Assembly (NCBI RefSeq): GCF_004803795.1
Contig: NZ_CP012543.1
Location: 1,054,001 to 1,118,000 of the forward strand
Direction of reading: 5' to 3'
DNA from: Campylobacter rectus
GTDB lineage: Bacteria > Campylobacterota > Campylobacteria > Campylobacterales > Campylobacteraceae
Length of the DNA stretch: 64,000 nucleotides
A program made the translations under genes and the position numbers. Shown here piece by piece: positions 17,914 to 26,749 of this stretch (positions are counted from its first letter, which is position 1; the number at the start of each line of letters is the position of its first letter). A model generated the notes under the pieces. It was not told the origin of the DNA, did not search any database, and saw nothing but the letters and a program-made list of their open reading frames with translations.

Positions 17914-18929
17914 TATCATTGGCTTTAAAACTCAAAACCGAATTTAACTAAAAATAGTTTGGTAGATTCCGCCGTAACCTTGCTCAAAAATAAAAGGCGC
18001 TAAAATTCGCATAGTATCAAACTTGCCTTAAAAAATTCCTTTTTGAAGGCAAAATTTACAAAGTATCAAGCGGTAAATTTGAGCTGCAATATAACATCAT
18101 AAAAAGACGCATATCAAATCAAAGACGGCGGATCAAATTTAAACCGTGCAAATATCCGTTATTTTGCATCGGTCAAAAACCGATAAAATCCGACATCGCA
18201 TAAAACGATAGGGCAAATTTCACGCTCTGATTCGTTATTTACGCCAAATTTTACCTTGTCCTCCGCTGAGGTTTATATGGCCACGCCTTACTTGATTTTG
18301 GCTCGATGTAAAATATGCTTTGCCGAATTTGCCTAAAAGGCAAGGATGGCTTCATCTGGGTGCACGCTTCTCGCGAGACGAGAAACATCGACCGTGAGCG
18401 GCTCCATAAAGCGTGTATTTGATTGGTTTTTACGGGCTAATAAAAATTTGGATCGTTTAAGCGGCCGAATTTACGCAATGAGAATAAGCCGAACAATGGA
18501 TTAAGATTTATTCTATTTTACAATTTAACCAAAATTCGCTAACTCAAAATTTAAACGGATTTACCTTATTGTGCAAATTTTACTTTTATAGTCGGTAAAA
18601 CCTGCACCTTGGCGGTGTTAAAATTTAAGGTGAAAACTACATAGCGCAAAAACAAGTAGCAGATTTTAGTAAGCAAATTGATGCAGCGGTATGGGCTGAT
18701 AAGCAGGGCAATGAAAGTAAAATTTAGAGTAAATTAGCCTTTTTAAATGCCGAAACATTGTAAATTTTTAGTTTTTGGATAAATTTCGGTAATTCTTAAT
18801 TTTAAACAAAATCGTGCCGAACAAAGAGCAAGCAAAAATAAATTTGCTTAACGGCGGGAGTTGATTTTAGATAGAGTCTCGGACGGTTTAATTTAAAATA
18901 AACACGGTCAATTAAAAAGGAGTGTCCAA
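17914..18929. other. Decayed DNA between ftsZ and a membrane protein gene
   Basis: About 1 kb without an intact gene. Protein-like traces remain: on the plus strand near 18630-18725, YIAQKQVADFSKQIDAAVWA before a stop; on the minus strand near 18200-18420, a stretch reading MEPLTVDVSRLARSVHPDEA, then broken frames. The segment near 18365 also carries TCTCGCGAGACGAG, a word shared with the dispersed repeat at 2931. I cannot assign a family to any trace. Confidence 0.5.
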
Positions 18930-19727
18930 ATGCACTTTATAGAAGGTATCATTTATTTCGGTGTTTATGCCGTTTTTGTCTTGATTTTAACTTCGATATA
19001 CGTAGTTTTCTTTGAAAAGATAGTAAAAGCAAAAATGCATAAAAGTGAAAATTTAGAGCGAGAAAAAGTGCGAAATACGCTCAAAAGGCATACCATTAGA
19101 AATTACGACAAAAAGCCGATTATCGTCAAAAATGACTATAAAATCAAAATCGCTTTTATAACTACGGCCGTTTTTATCCCGCTATCTTTGTTTTTGATTT
19201 GCAACAACCTTGAGCCAAAGCCCGACTCTTTTGACGAACATATCAGAAAAGCGGCTTTAGCTACCGGCGTTATCGGCATGCTTGGGAGCGCGTATTTTTC
19301 GGCGGTGCTGTTTTTTGAAAACAGAAAAAAGATTTACACGAGGATATACGGCGATTATTTACTCCACGGTACTTACGGGGCGAGCTCTAAATTTTTTAAA
19401 GCTCATGCGGATCAAATTCGGCTTGAGTTTAACGATGATTTACAAATCGGCTACGGCTTTTATCCTGTCGAAGGCGAGGTGAAAGACTACGTATCAGGCG
19501 GTAAAAATTTTAATGAAAAGTATGAAAACGCTCTGGCTTTTCCGATAGTTTTTGCGCTAAAGCTTGCGTTTACGGCGATGTTTTTCGTGCTGAGCGCATT
19601 TAAATTTAAGAAATACTATATCTTTAAAAACGATAAATTCGTGGTTTCGGTTTTGGCAAATAACGAGCTGGAAGATAGGTTTGGCAAGGTTGGATTTGAG
19701 ATTTTAACCTTAACGCATATCGTATGA
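18930..19727 (+). CDS. Unrecognised multi-spanning membrane protein
   Basis: A 265-residue protein I do not recognise. Membrane segments are visible at about 7-28 (IYFGVYAVFVLILTSIYVVF), 71-92 (IKIAFITTAVFIPLSLFLIC), 108-126 (AALATGVIGMLGSAYFSAVL) and 210-230 (FPIVFALKLAFTAMFFVLSA). Between the last two is a loop of about 80 mostly polar residues containing YGDYLLHGTYG. AAAAGGAG precedes the ATG. It stands alone after decayed DNA, so it may be an accessory gene. Confidence 0.7.
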   Translation: MHFIEGIIYFGVYAVFVLILTSIYVVFFEKIVKAKMHKSENLEREKVRNTLKRHTIRNYDKKPIIVKNDYKIKIAFITTAVFIPLSLFLICNNLEPKPDSFDEHIRKAALATGVIGMLGSAYFSAVLFFENRKKIYTRIYGDYLLHGTYGASSKFFKAHADQIRLEFNDDLQIGYGFYPVEGEVKDYVSGGKNFNEKYENALAFPIVFALKLAFTAMFFVLSAFKFKKYYIFKNDKFVVSVLANNELEDRFGKVGFEILTLTHIV

Positions 19728-19832
19728 TTTTATTACGGATTGTTAAATTTAAGGCAATAAAAACTTAACGCCAGCAAAATTTAAAAGCTGAATTTTAAAT
19801 AATCTTTTTCCGCCTTTTGAAGCCATTTAGGA

Positions 19833-19838
19833 TATAAT
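19833..19838 (+). promoter_or_regulatory. -10 box TATAAT
   Basis: TATAAT lies 23 bases before the ATG at 19861. No clear -35 is visible, which is usual in Campylobacter. Confidence 0.6.
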
Positions 19839-19860
19839 GCCTCAAATTTGAGGAGCAAAA

Positions 19861-20547
19861 ATGACGAATTTCGAGTATGCGCGCCGCATTGCCGAGGCGG
19901 CGAGACTGGATCTTGATTTAGATTGCGAAGAGATCAATCTGCAGGATAAATTTTACGGGCTTTTTCAGTGTTTTATGCCTGACGGTGCGGGCGCGCGGGC
20001 GGTGTTTGCGCCGCTGCAAAACGGCTCCGAGCTGCAAGCGCGTATAATGCCGATCTATGCGGTCACGGCGCAGCAGACGCGGGAGGCGTTTGATCAGGGC
20101 GCGGCGCCAGGGTATTTTTGCCCGCCGCAGGATACTAAATTTGACGAAGAAGCGCTTAAGAGTCTAGCTTTAGCGCACGTTCGTAATCTAAAAATTTTTG
20201 CCGAGTTTCTCGGCGATAACGAGCTTTTAAAGATGCTTGGCGAAATAAAATCCGCTCGCGTGCAGGAAAGTTTTGACTTTAGGGAGTATGAAGACGAGCT
20301 TGCGGGCGCCGTATACGAGGCGATCACGGAGTGGATGATAGATACGCAGGGGCTCGATGCGAAGCTATCGGTGCTCGGCGAGGCGTATTACTCGGTTGAT
20401 TGCGACTATCTGCTCTCGGCATATTTGCAGTATCCAAACTACGCGCAAAAGCCGCAGGCGGACTTTTTAAAGCCATACTTCGAGCTGTATTTGGCGGGGC
20501 GGCAGGTCGCGTTTGAGCGCGGCGAGGTCGTGGTTTTTACTCGCTAA
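19861..20547 (+). CDS. Unrecognised cytoplasmic protein, 228 residues
   Basis: I do not recognise this family. The protein has no signal peptide or membrane segment, is acidic and alpha/beta in character, and has notable aromatic content (for example FYGLFQCFMPDGAG near residue 31 and QADFLKPYFELYLAGRQ near the end). GAGG is before the ATG and a TATAAT box lies just upstream. It is followed closely by the frameshifted gene at 20571, which may be in the same transcript. Higher GC than the upstream membrane gene. It could be part of an accessory or immunity-type locus, but nothing in the sequence proves that. Confidence 0.65.
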   Translation: MTNFEYARRIAEAARLDLDLDCEEINLQDKFYGLFQCFMPDGAGARAVFAPLQNGSELQARIMPIYAVTAQQTREAFDQGAAPGYFCPPQDTKFDEEALKSLALAHVRNLKIFAEFLGDNELLKMLGEIKSARVQESFDFREYEDELAGAVYEAITEWMIDTQGLDAKLSVLGEAYYSVDCDYLLSAYLQYPNYAQKPQADFLKPYFELYLAGRQVAFERGEVVVFTR

Positions 20548-20570
20548 ATTTACGTGAGCAAGGAAACTAA

Positions 20571-21265
20571 ATGCAAACGGACGCTTTTAGGCGGCTAAAA
20601 TTTGAGCTCGGCGAGTACCTAAGGCTCTATGATGTAGGCTTAAAAAAGCGAGCAAACGCGCATCTAAAGGGCGCTGTGCGTAAATTTAAAAGCGAGTTTA
20701 GCGAGGCGGAACGGGACTATGCGCTGGGTAAACTTTGCCGCGAAATTTTAGACGAAAACCAAAGCGAGCTAAAAAAGCTAAAAATCGCGGCAACGGCGAG
20801 CTACCGTTTCGGCTTGGCGAGCTAGTCGGCGAGTATCTAAAAAGGCGCTGCATCGCAGGCGCGATGCCACATCTGCGCCGGGCGTATCAGATCTGCGCGC
20901 ACGGCTTGCGGGAGCTCGATAAGAATGATCTTTTACGCCGCGCATACCGTCATGAGCGCTGCGACGCATGCACCGTAGAGCTGTACTTTTGCATGCTATT
21001 AGACGCGCTAGACTGGGGCGCGCACCACTTTCCTGAGGGTTGCTTGATAGAGCGCGCATACTACGAGCAACTAACCCGCGAAGCCCGCGACGTAATGCAA
21101 AAGCACGAGATAAGCGCGCGGCTAAATTTGGAATTTGAATACTTGATAAAGTTTTACGAGTGCTATTTTGAGTTTAAATCTCGCGGCGGCGAGGTTGGTT
21201 TTTATGCGCTGTGCGAAAAGGCGGGACTAAATTTTGCGCCCGCAAAGTCTTTTTATTATGAGTAG
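20571..21265 (+). pseudogene. Unrecognised gene split by a frameshift
   Basis: Two overlapping frames, 20571-20825 and 20735-21265, look like one gene. The first ends abruptly after LKKLKIAATASYRFGLAS; the second is protein-like from about FRLGELVGEYL on and has no good start of its own. A shift near 20780-20815 would join them into a protein of about 225 residues. The two halves also resemble each other (LGEYLRLYDVG.. with HLKGAV, and VGEYLKRRCIAG.. with HLRRAY), suggesting an internal duplication. Family unknown. A sequencing error is the alternative to true decay. Confidence 0.6.
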
Positions 21266-21458
21266 CGAGGAGCCCTTAAATTTGATCGGATGCAAATTTA
21301 AAACAAGCGGGCGGCAAAATATATAACTCAAATTTGGCGTTTGATTGGTCGCAAACGATACGCTGAATTTTAAAATTTAAGCAAATGTGGCTCGGTTTAA
21401 ATTTTGACTCAAATTTTACTCGCACTCCGTAAATTTTACAAAACGCTCAAATTTACGC

Positions 21459-22697
21459 CTACGCCGCGATATTTTGCAGATTTTCAAAGCTAAATACGTT
21501 TAGTCCGTTTTTGTATTCGTAGCTTAGCGTTAGCTTATGAGCTTTGATTATATTTTCTACGATATAGAGTCCCAGACCGAAGCTCTTTTTCGCGCTTTCG
21601 CCCTTGGTAAAGGGCTCGACGTAGTGACGCAGCTCCTTTGACAGACGCTCGCCTTCGTTGATAAATTTGATAGATTCGCGCGTGATAGTTATATTTACGT
21701 GCTTGTTTGGAGAGTATTTTAGCGCGTTATCGATCATGTTCTTAGCGGCGATAGCCAGTAGCTTAAAGTCCGCATTTAGGTTCACGTCCTCTAGCTTGCT
21801 GATGGTGACCTGTCCGGGATCTACCATCGCGATATCCAGAGCCTCGTCGATGACGTCGTCGATACGGCAAATTTTAGTGTTATTTAGCGCGATGTTTGAC
21901 GTGACTTGCTCGACGGCGGCAAATTCGTTTATGAGATTTTCAAGCTTTATAAACACCGACACGAGTCGCTCTTGGTTTTTGCTTTTTTCGATCATTTCGG
22001 CGGCGAGGCGGCCTTTGGTGATCGGGGTTTTTAGTTCGTGCATTATGTTTCTTAAAAACAGCTTGCGCGACGCATTTAAATTTTTGATCTGGCAAACAGC
22101 GTCGTAAAATGCCTCCGCAACCTCGGAAATTTCGTCGTTACCGCTGCTGACGTTTTGCACTTCGTCGATCTCGCCCGCGGCAAATTTGGCTATCTGGCGC
22201 TTTAGCTTTCTTAGCGGTTTTAGCTTCCTGATAACAAAAACGTAAGCGGCAAGAAGTATGATCGCGACTAACGAAAAGATGATCTTGATGATGTCGTAGC
22301 GGTATGGCTGGTAGTCGTTATCCTTTAAAAGCAGGACTTTATCCACGTGCCGGACTTTGAGGTAGTGGTGATTTTGATAGATCATTATAGCGCTGGAGCC
22401 GATGTCTGCGGATATCTCCTCAAGCACGGTTGCGTTTGACAGGATCTCCTCTTTTTGCCGCTCGTTCGTGATCTCTGGCATCTTAAAGTCGCCCGTTTGG
22501 CGCTCGTATTCTTTTTCGTTTATGATACCGCTCATCAAAAAGAGTTGATTTCTAGCGATCGTGGAGTACTTGGCGTTTAGCTCGCGCGCGTAGTTTTGCT
22601 TGTCGTAGTCCATCAGCCACAAAAACGCGAGAAATATGCTCGTAAGCGCAAGCGCGAAGATAAAAGTGATGGTGTAAAAAACCGATGAGCGTTTCAT
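21459..22697 (-). CDS. cprS: Sensor histidine kinase CprS (ArsS-like)
   Basis: A 412-residue membrane histidine kinase. Membrane helices are at about 8-28 and 135-155; the periplasmic sensor part lies between. A HAMP-like segment follows (RKLKPLRKLKRQIAKFAAGE), then the phospho-acceptor box IMHELKTPITKGRLA and the ATPase boxes NMIDNALKYSPN and FGLGLYIVENI. It follows its response regulator by 16 bases. The pair lies on the same side of htrA as Cj1226c/Cj1227c, the CprRS system of C. jejuni linked to envelope and biofilm control; HP0165/ArsS of H. pylori is related. The signal is unknown. Confidence 0.88.
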   Translation of the reverse strand: MKRSSVFYTITFIFALALTSIFLAFLWLMDYDKQNYARELNAKYSTIARNQLFLMSGIINEKEYERQTGDFKMPEITNERQKEEILSNATVLEEISADIGSSAIMIYQNHHYLKVRHVDKVLLLKDNDYQPYRYDIIKIIFSLVAIILLAAYVFVIRKLKPLRKLKRQIAKFAAGEIDEVQNVSSGNDEISEVAEAFYDAVCQIKNLNASRKLFLRNIMHELKTPITKGRLAAEMIEKSKNQERLVSVFIKLENLINEFAAVEQVTSNIALNNTKICRIDDVIDEALDIAMVDPGQVTISKLEDVNLNADFKLLAIAAKNMIDNALKYSPNKHVNITITRESIKFINEGERLSKELRHYVEPFTKGESAKKSFGLGLYIVENIIKAHKLTLSYEYKNGLNVFSFENLQNIAA

Positions 22698-22713
22698 TTG
22701 CGGGCTTTAAAAT

Positions 22714-23406
22714 TTACTGCACTAGCTTGTAGCCGATGCCGCGGATGGCGTGGATGTATTTTGGCTCTTTCGGATCGTCGCCTAGCTTGCCTCTGATGCG
22801 CCCGATGATGACGTCGATGCTCTTGTTCGTCGAGTCCTCGTTGATGCTCGCGCAGTTGTAGATAAACTCCTCGCGCGTGATGGCGCCGCCTTCTTTTTGC
22901 AGCATGTATTTTAGGATGTCGTACTCCGCTGCGGTCAAATTTAACGGCTCGCCTTTTAGCGTGATGACGTGTTTAAAGTCGTCTAGTGTGATATCTTTCT
23001 CGCGCACAGACTCCTTTGCGCCGCTTAAATTTGCGCCCGCTACCGCACTTTGGCGGCGCAGGTGGCTTTTGATACGAGCTAGCAGCTCCTGCGGATCGTA
23101 AGGCTTTGGCAGGTAGTCGTCCGCGCCGTTATCTAGGGCATTTACCTTATCGGTGATGTCGTGGCGCGCGCTTGAGATGATGATGGGCACGTCGTGGCGC
23201 TTGCGGATCTCTTTGCATACTTCTAGGCCGTCAAGTCCCGGCAGCGTGAGGTCTAAGATCACGAGGTCGAATTTCTCTACATTTAGCGTCGAAAGCCCGA
23301 TGTAGGGCTCCTCCGCGGTCGTTACTTCCATATCGCTTTTTGCTAAAAACTCGGTCAAAATTTCCGCCAGCTCCAGGTCGTCTTCTATCATCAGAATTTT
23401 TATCAT
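22714..23406 (-). CDS. cprR: OmpR-family response regulator CprR
   Basis: A 230-residue two-domain regulator. The receiver domain has the acidic pair EDD near residue 8, the phospho-aspartate in LVILDLTLPGLDG at about 52 and the lysine in YLPKPYDPQELLARI. The C-terminal winged helix contains LTAAEYDILKYML and VIIGRIRGKLGDD, ending GIGYKLVQ. It is the first gene of the cprRS unit. In C. jejuni this regulator (Cj1227c) is essential or nearly so. A 1-kb block of repeats separates it from the next gene, where C. jejuni has htrA directly. Confidence 0.9.
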   Translation of the reverse strand: MIKILMIEDDLELAEILTEFLAKSDMEVTTAEEPYIGLSTLNVEKFDLVILDLTLPGLDGLEVCKEIRKRHDVPIIISSARHDITDKVNALDNGADDYLPKPYDPQELLARIKSHLRRQSAVAGANLSGAKESVREKDITLDDFKHVITLKGEPLNLTAAEYDILKYMLQKEGGAITREEFIYNCASINEDSTNKSIDVIIGRIRGKLGDDPKEPKYIHAIRGIGYKLVQ

Positions 23407-23460
23407 TTTGAGTCCTTTGGGGGATTATAGCGAGTTTTGGTTTAATTTTTAATGGCGGCC

Positions 23461-23690
23461 GCGGCTCGTCTCGCGAGCGCCTTTCCGAGATTTTGCAAAA
23501 TTTTCGCTCCGCAGGCTTATATGCCTAACGCACGCTCAATTTTGCTTCTTTTGCTTGCAGCTGCGAGCTTGCGAAGCAGAAAACTCGAAAAATCATCTCG
23601 CGATACTTCGCCTAAACTTTCTACGTTCAAATTTTAGGCTGAATTTACCAAATTTTACGCGCCGAGACCCGCACCTTTAAGATGCTAAAT
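23461..23690 (+). repeat. Dispersed repeat, copy R2 with an inserted module
   Basis: Starts GCGGCTCGTCTCGCGAGCG, carries the GCAAAATT...AATTTTGC hairpin and ends near GAGACCCGCACCTTTAAG. It is a close copy of 2931-3150 except for 31 extra bases at 23549-23579. Confidence 0.88.
23549..23579. repeat. 31-bp palindromic module inserted in repeat R2
   Basis: Reads TTTTGCTTGCAGCTGCGAGC and then TTGCGAAGCAG. The R1 copy at about 3019 runs directly from TTTTGCTTC to AAAACTCGAAAAATC, so R1 preserves the empty site. Confidence 0.85.
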
Positions 23691-23814
23691 TTGGTTTGGT
23701 TAAATTTGGCGTTATAAATTAGATTTTTTTACACAAATCAATCTTTCTTGTTAAGGGGGGGGGCTTGAATTACGCTCTACTATCAGCTACAGCCCCTAGC
23801 AGAGCAAAAGAGCT

Positions 23815-24285
23815 CACTTTTATATCCGCTTGTCTCTTTTCTTTGGGAGGCGGAAGGGGCTTTACTTCGCCTGCGGCTCGTAACTGCTTCCCCAAAAGCT
23901 GCGAGCAGAATGCGAAGCAGAGCAGAACTACTTACGCTCTGTTTACAGCTACGAGCGAAGCGGTCTCAAGCCCGTAGGGCGACGGTAGCGAACGTAGTAA
24001 AGCTAAAGTAGAGCGTCGCCTTCCTTTGCGTCGTGCTACGCACTCGCAACTGCCAGAAGCAGACCCGCCCCCGTCTGCTTGCAGCTGCTAGCGCAGCGAC
24101 GCAGAAACCCACCAACCCCACTGCACGTGAGAGGCGGCGACATAGCTTTGCTAACGCAAAGCGTCGCAGGTTTGAATCAAATTTGACATTTTCAAGGTGC
24201 GGGTTTCGGCGACTCAAATTTGCAAATTTGACTTCAAATGTGAGCGTAAAACGATAAGGCGAAGTATTTTTTTACTTCGCGCAAG
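23815..24285 (-). repeat. Inverted copy R4 of the composite repeat
   Basis: Read on the minus strand this copy runs ATACTTCGCCTTATCG (near 24260), GTCAAATTTGCAAATTTG, ACCCGCACCTTGAAAATG (near 24200), CTCTCACGTGCAGTGGGGTT (near 24130) and ends with GAAGTAAAGCCCCTTCC (near 23850). The same blocks occur in the same order in 3042-3435. It lacks the 5' hairpin half and has extra palindromic modules. Confidence 0.8.
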
Positions 24286-24484
24286 CGCTCGTAACGCTCT
24301 GCTTGCAGTAGCGAACGCAGTGAAGCTAAACTTCACTACGAGGAGACGAGGCGGAAACGAGCCGAGCGAGGGCGCATACATATAGTATATAACCGAGCTT
24401 CGGCGAAATTTCCTTCTGCTTGCAGTTGCGAGTGCAACGAAGCAAAGCGAAGTATAAAGAAAAAAGACAAGCCGCAAATAGCCG
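24286..24484. other. Palindromic modules before the 543-residue gene
   Basis: No gene. Contains partial or full copies of the 32-bp module, for example from 24415: TCTGCTTGCAGTTGCGAGTG then CAACGAAGCA. Here the inner stem is GTTGC/GCAAC rather than GCTACG/CGTAGC, so pairing is kept while the bases differ. Confidence 0.7.
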
Positions 24485-26116
24485 CTAGATCGAAATTTCC
24501 TTCCGCCAGTTTTTACCCCACACGGCATACGCCGCGCTCTCCTTCTCATACTCGCTCAGCCCCGAGATCGCGCGCGCAAACAGAGCTTTGTTCGCAGGCC
24601 CCTTCATTAGCGCTTTCAAGCTTTTGTAAATTTTATCCTCCTGATATGACAGCAGCCCCGCAACGATCACCTCTAAACTGCGCTCGCTAATGCCGTGGCG
24701 ATCGATAAATGCCTCGATAAATTTTATATGCGCGCTCTGATGTTCGGCATCCACCGTCTCAAAGTAGCGCCGCGCGAGACCAAAGTATTTTTCGCTCTTT
24801 AGCGCGAGGCCGAAAACTGCGTAGCTGCCGCCCATCAGACACTTTTCGCCGTCCGTATCGGCATAGAACTCAAACTTGTGCTTTAACGCCTCGTTCGCGT
24901 AAAGCTCAAGCTCGGCGTCCAGCCCGTGCGCGAGCGCGGCGGCGAAAAAGCGGTGCGTGGGCGTGGGCGCAAGGCCTTTGATCGGCAGATAAGTTTTCTG
25001 CGCCTTGGAGCTAAGCTTTACGGCGTAGCTCGCAGCAAAGCCCGCTTGCAGCAGCTTTATGATGAAATTTAACGCCTTTTTATACGCGCCCGCCGTTTCG
25101 TTTTTGATTTTTACGCGAACCTGCGCAAAAACGTCGTTTGCCAAGCACTCTACGTCCGCGTCTTTAAATTTTACTAGCTCGCCCCCAAGCTCGCCCGTGC
25201 CGTGATCCAGATAGCTTTGCGCCTGAGCCGAGCCGAAAATCTTCGCCGCGCACTCCAAATCCTTGCGCGCAAGATCCACGTCCCAACTGTAGCGCTTAAA
25301 TTTGATATTCCAAAGCGCCGCCCGCACGAAAAACGCAAGCTCGCCCGCGTCCACGCTTTGCCGCGTAAAGTCCTTTTTAAGCTCGTAATCTTTACTCCAG
25401 CCGTCACCTAAAATATCGTAAAATTTCGGCAGGAATTTCTCCTCTTTCCAGCGCCGCAGATTATTCTCTAGCGCGATGATAAAATCCCCCAAAAGCCGCC
25501 TGTTTTTGACGTCCTGTACCGCGGTGATAACCCGCTCAAGCAGCGCCGTTAGCGCCGCTTCGTCGCAATCCATAAGCGAAAGATCGAAAATGCGGTCCAT
25601 AAATACGAAAATCTCTCGGCCGTCTTTGATCTTTTTATCGCGGCGGATGATGATCTCGTCTATATAATCGTCCATTTTGCGCTTTAGCTCGGCTTTTCGC
25701 GCAGTGTTTTCAAAATAAAATTTATGCTCGCAGCTGCGCTGCGCTAGGCTACCGCTCGCGCCTTCAAATTTGACCGCCAAATCCAGCTTATACGCAAAAA
25801 ACGGCAGATTTGCTTCAGCCAAAAACTCCTCCTCCACGCTCTTTGCGATGAGCGGGACGATGGCCTCAAACTCCTCGCGCTCTAGCTCGTCTATCTCAGG
25901 CGCATCGGCTCTAAAGCTGTCCGCGCCAAAGTCGTGAAGGTAGAGCCTGATGCGCGATCTGCGGCACTCCACGCCCAAAAAATCAAAATACCCCTCCTGT
26001 ACGCGGCACCCCAAATACGGCGCCTCGCCCTTGTACTGCGAGCCGAGCTTGCTAGCGATCAGGCGTTTTAGCGCGCCTGAAATTTTACCCGCTAGCGAAA
26101 TTTGAGCTTCGTTCAT
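24485..26116 (-). CDS. Unrecognised 543-residue cytoplasmic protein
   Basis: I do not recognise this family with certainty. The protein has no signal or membrane segment. Blocks that stand out are CEHKFYFENTARKAELKRKM followed by DDYIDEII at about 128-155, RRLLGDFIIALENNLRRW near 205 and TPTHRFFAAALAHGLDAELE near 375. The C-terminal part is helical with alternating Ala/Leu, possibly repeat-like. Only AAAGGA is near the ATG. The gene lies in a gap that is absent from the C. jejuni cprR-htrA arrangement and is bordered by repeats, so it was probably acquired. The length and composition would suit a large accessory or immunity-type protein, which is a guess. Confidence 0.7.
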   Translation of the reverse strand: MNEAQISLAGKISGALKRLIASKLGSQYKGEAPYLGCRVQEGYFDFLGVECRRSRIRLYLHDFGADSFRADAPEIDELEREEFEAIVPLIAKSVEEEFLAEANLPFFAYKLDLAVKFEGASGSLAQRSCEHKFYFENTARKAELKRKMDDYIDEIIIRRDKKIKDGREIFVFMDRIFDLSLMDCDEAALTALLERVITAVQDVKNRRLLGDFIIALENNLRRWKEEKFLPKFYDILGDGWSKDYELKKDFTRQSVDAGELAFFVRAALWNIKFKRYSWDVDLARKDLECAAKIFGSAQAQSYLDHGTGELGGELVKFKDADVECLANDVFAQVRVKIKNETAGAYKKALNFIIKLLQAGFAASYAVKLSSKAQKTYLPIKGLAPTPTHRFFAAALAHGLDAELELYANEALKHKFEFYADTDGEKCLMGGSYAVFGLALKSEKYFGLARRYFETVDAEHQSAHIKFIEAFIDRHGISERSLEVIVAGLLSYQEDKIYKSLKALMKGPANKALFARAISGLSEYEKESAAYAVWGKNWRKEISI

Positions 26117-26749
26117 AGTCTATCCTTTAAATTTGAGATAAATTTAGCCCAAATTTGCTTAAATTTTATTGTCTTGCGCGTTAAATTTAGTCGTCAAATT
26201 TGACTTGGAGCGAGTTAAATTTGAGCTTATTTTGAAGCGCGCAAATTTGGATCGAGAAAATTTAATTAAGTCAAATTTAAAAAGGCAAGGCGGAAAGAGT
26301 TTTAAGGATGCGTCGAATTCGAGTGAAATTTAAGCCTAAAAAAGCGATTAAATTTTCAGAAAAAAAGATGTGAATTTGTCTAAATTTGTCGTCAAAATTT
26401 AACGGATAAATTTTGATAAAATTTAAATACAGCTTGCGGTCGGAATGTAAAATTTAAGATAAAATATCAAGAATTTAGCCGTTTCGTTACTATGCTTGAT
26501 ATCGTGAAATAAGAAAATTTTAGAAAAAAGCGGAGTAACGCGTGGTAAATTTAGTCGGCCGATTTAGCCGCAAGCAAGCAAATCGGCGTTATAAGGCGGA
26601 TAAATTTGGCCTGCAAAACGGCATTGAGCGAATTTGACATAGGCGCAAATATCATAAAATTTGCCGAATTTAAGCCTATCCGAAAATGAAAATATTAAAA
26701 AATATAAATTTAAGAAAAGACGCAGTTGCCCGCGCCTTTAGAGTAGAAG
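26117..26749. other. AAATTT-rich spacer between the 543-aa gene and htrA
   Basis: No gene or repeat of the families described here. The first 330 bases contain about ten AAATTT words, in forms such as CAAATTTGA and TTAAATTTAG. The rest is AT-rich and shows no protein-like frame. Confidence 0.6.

Noticed and set aside
23765-24385. Small genes in the repeat block before the 543-aa gene
   Set aside because: All frames follow the palindromic modules and appear on both strands; none resembles a protein family.
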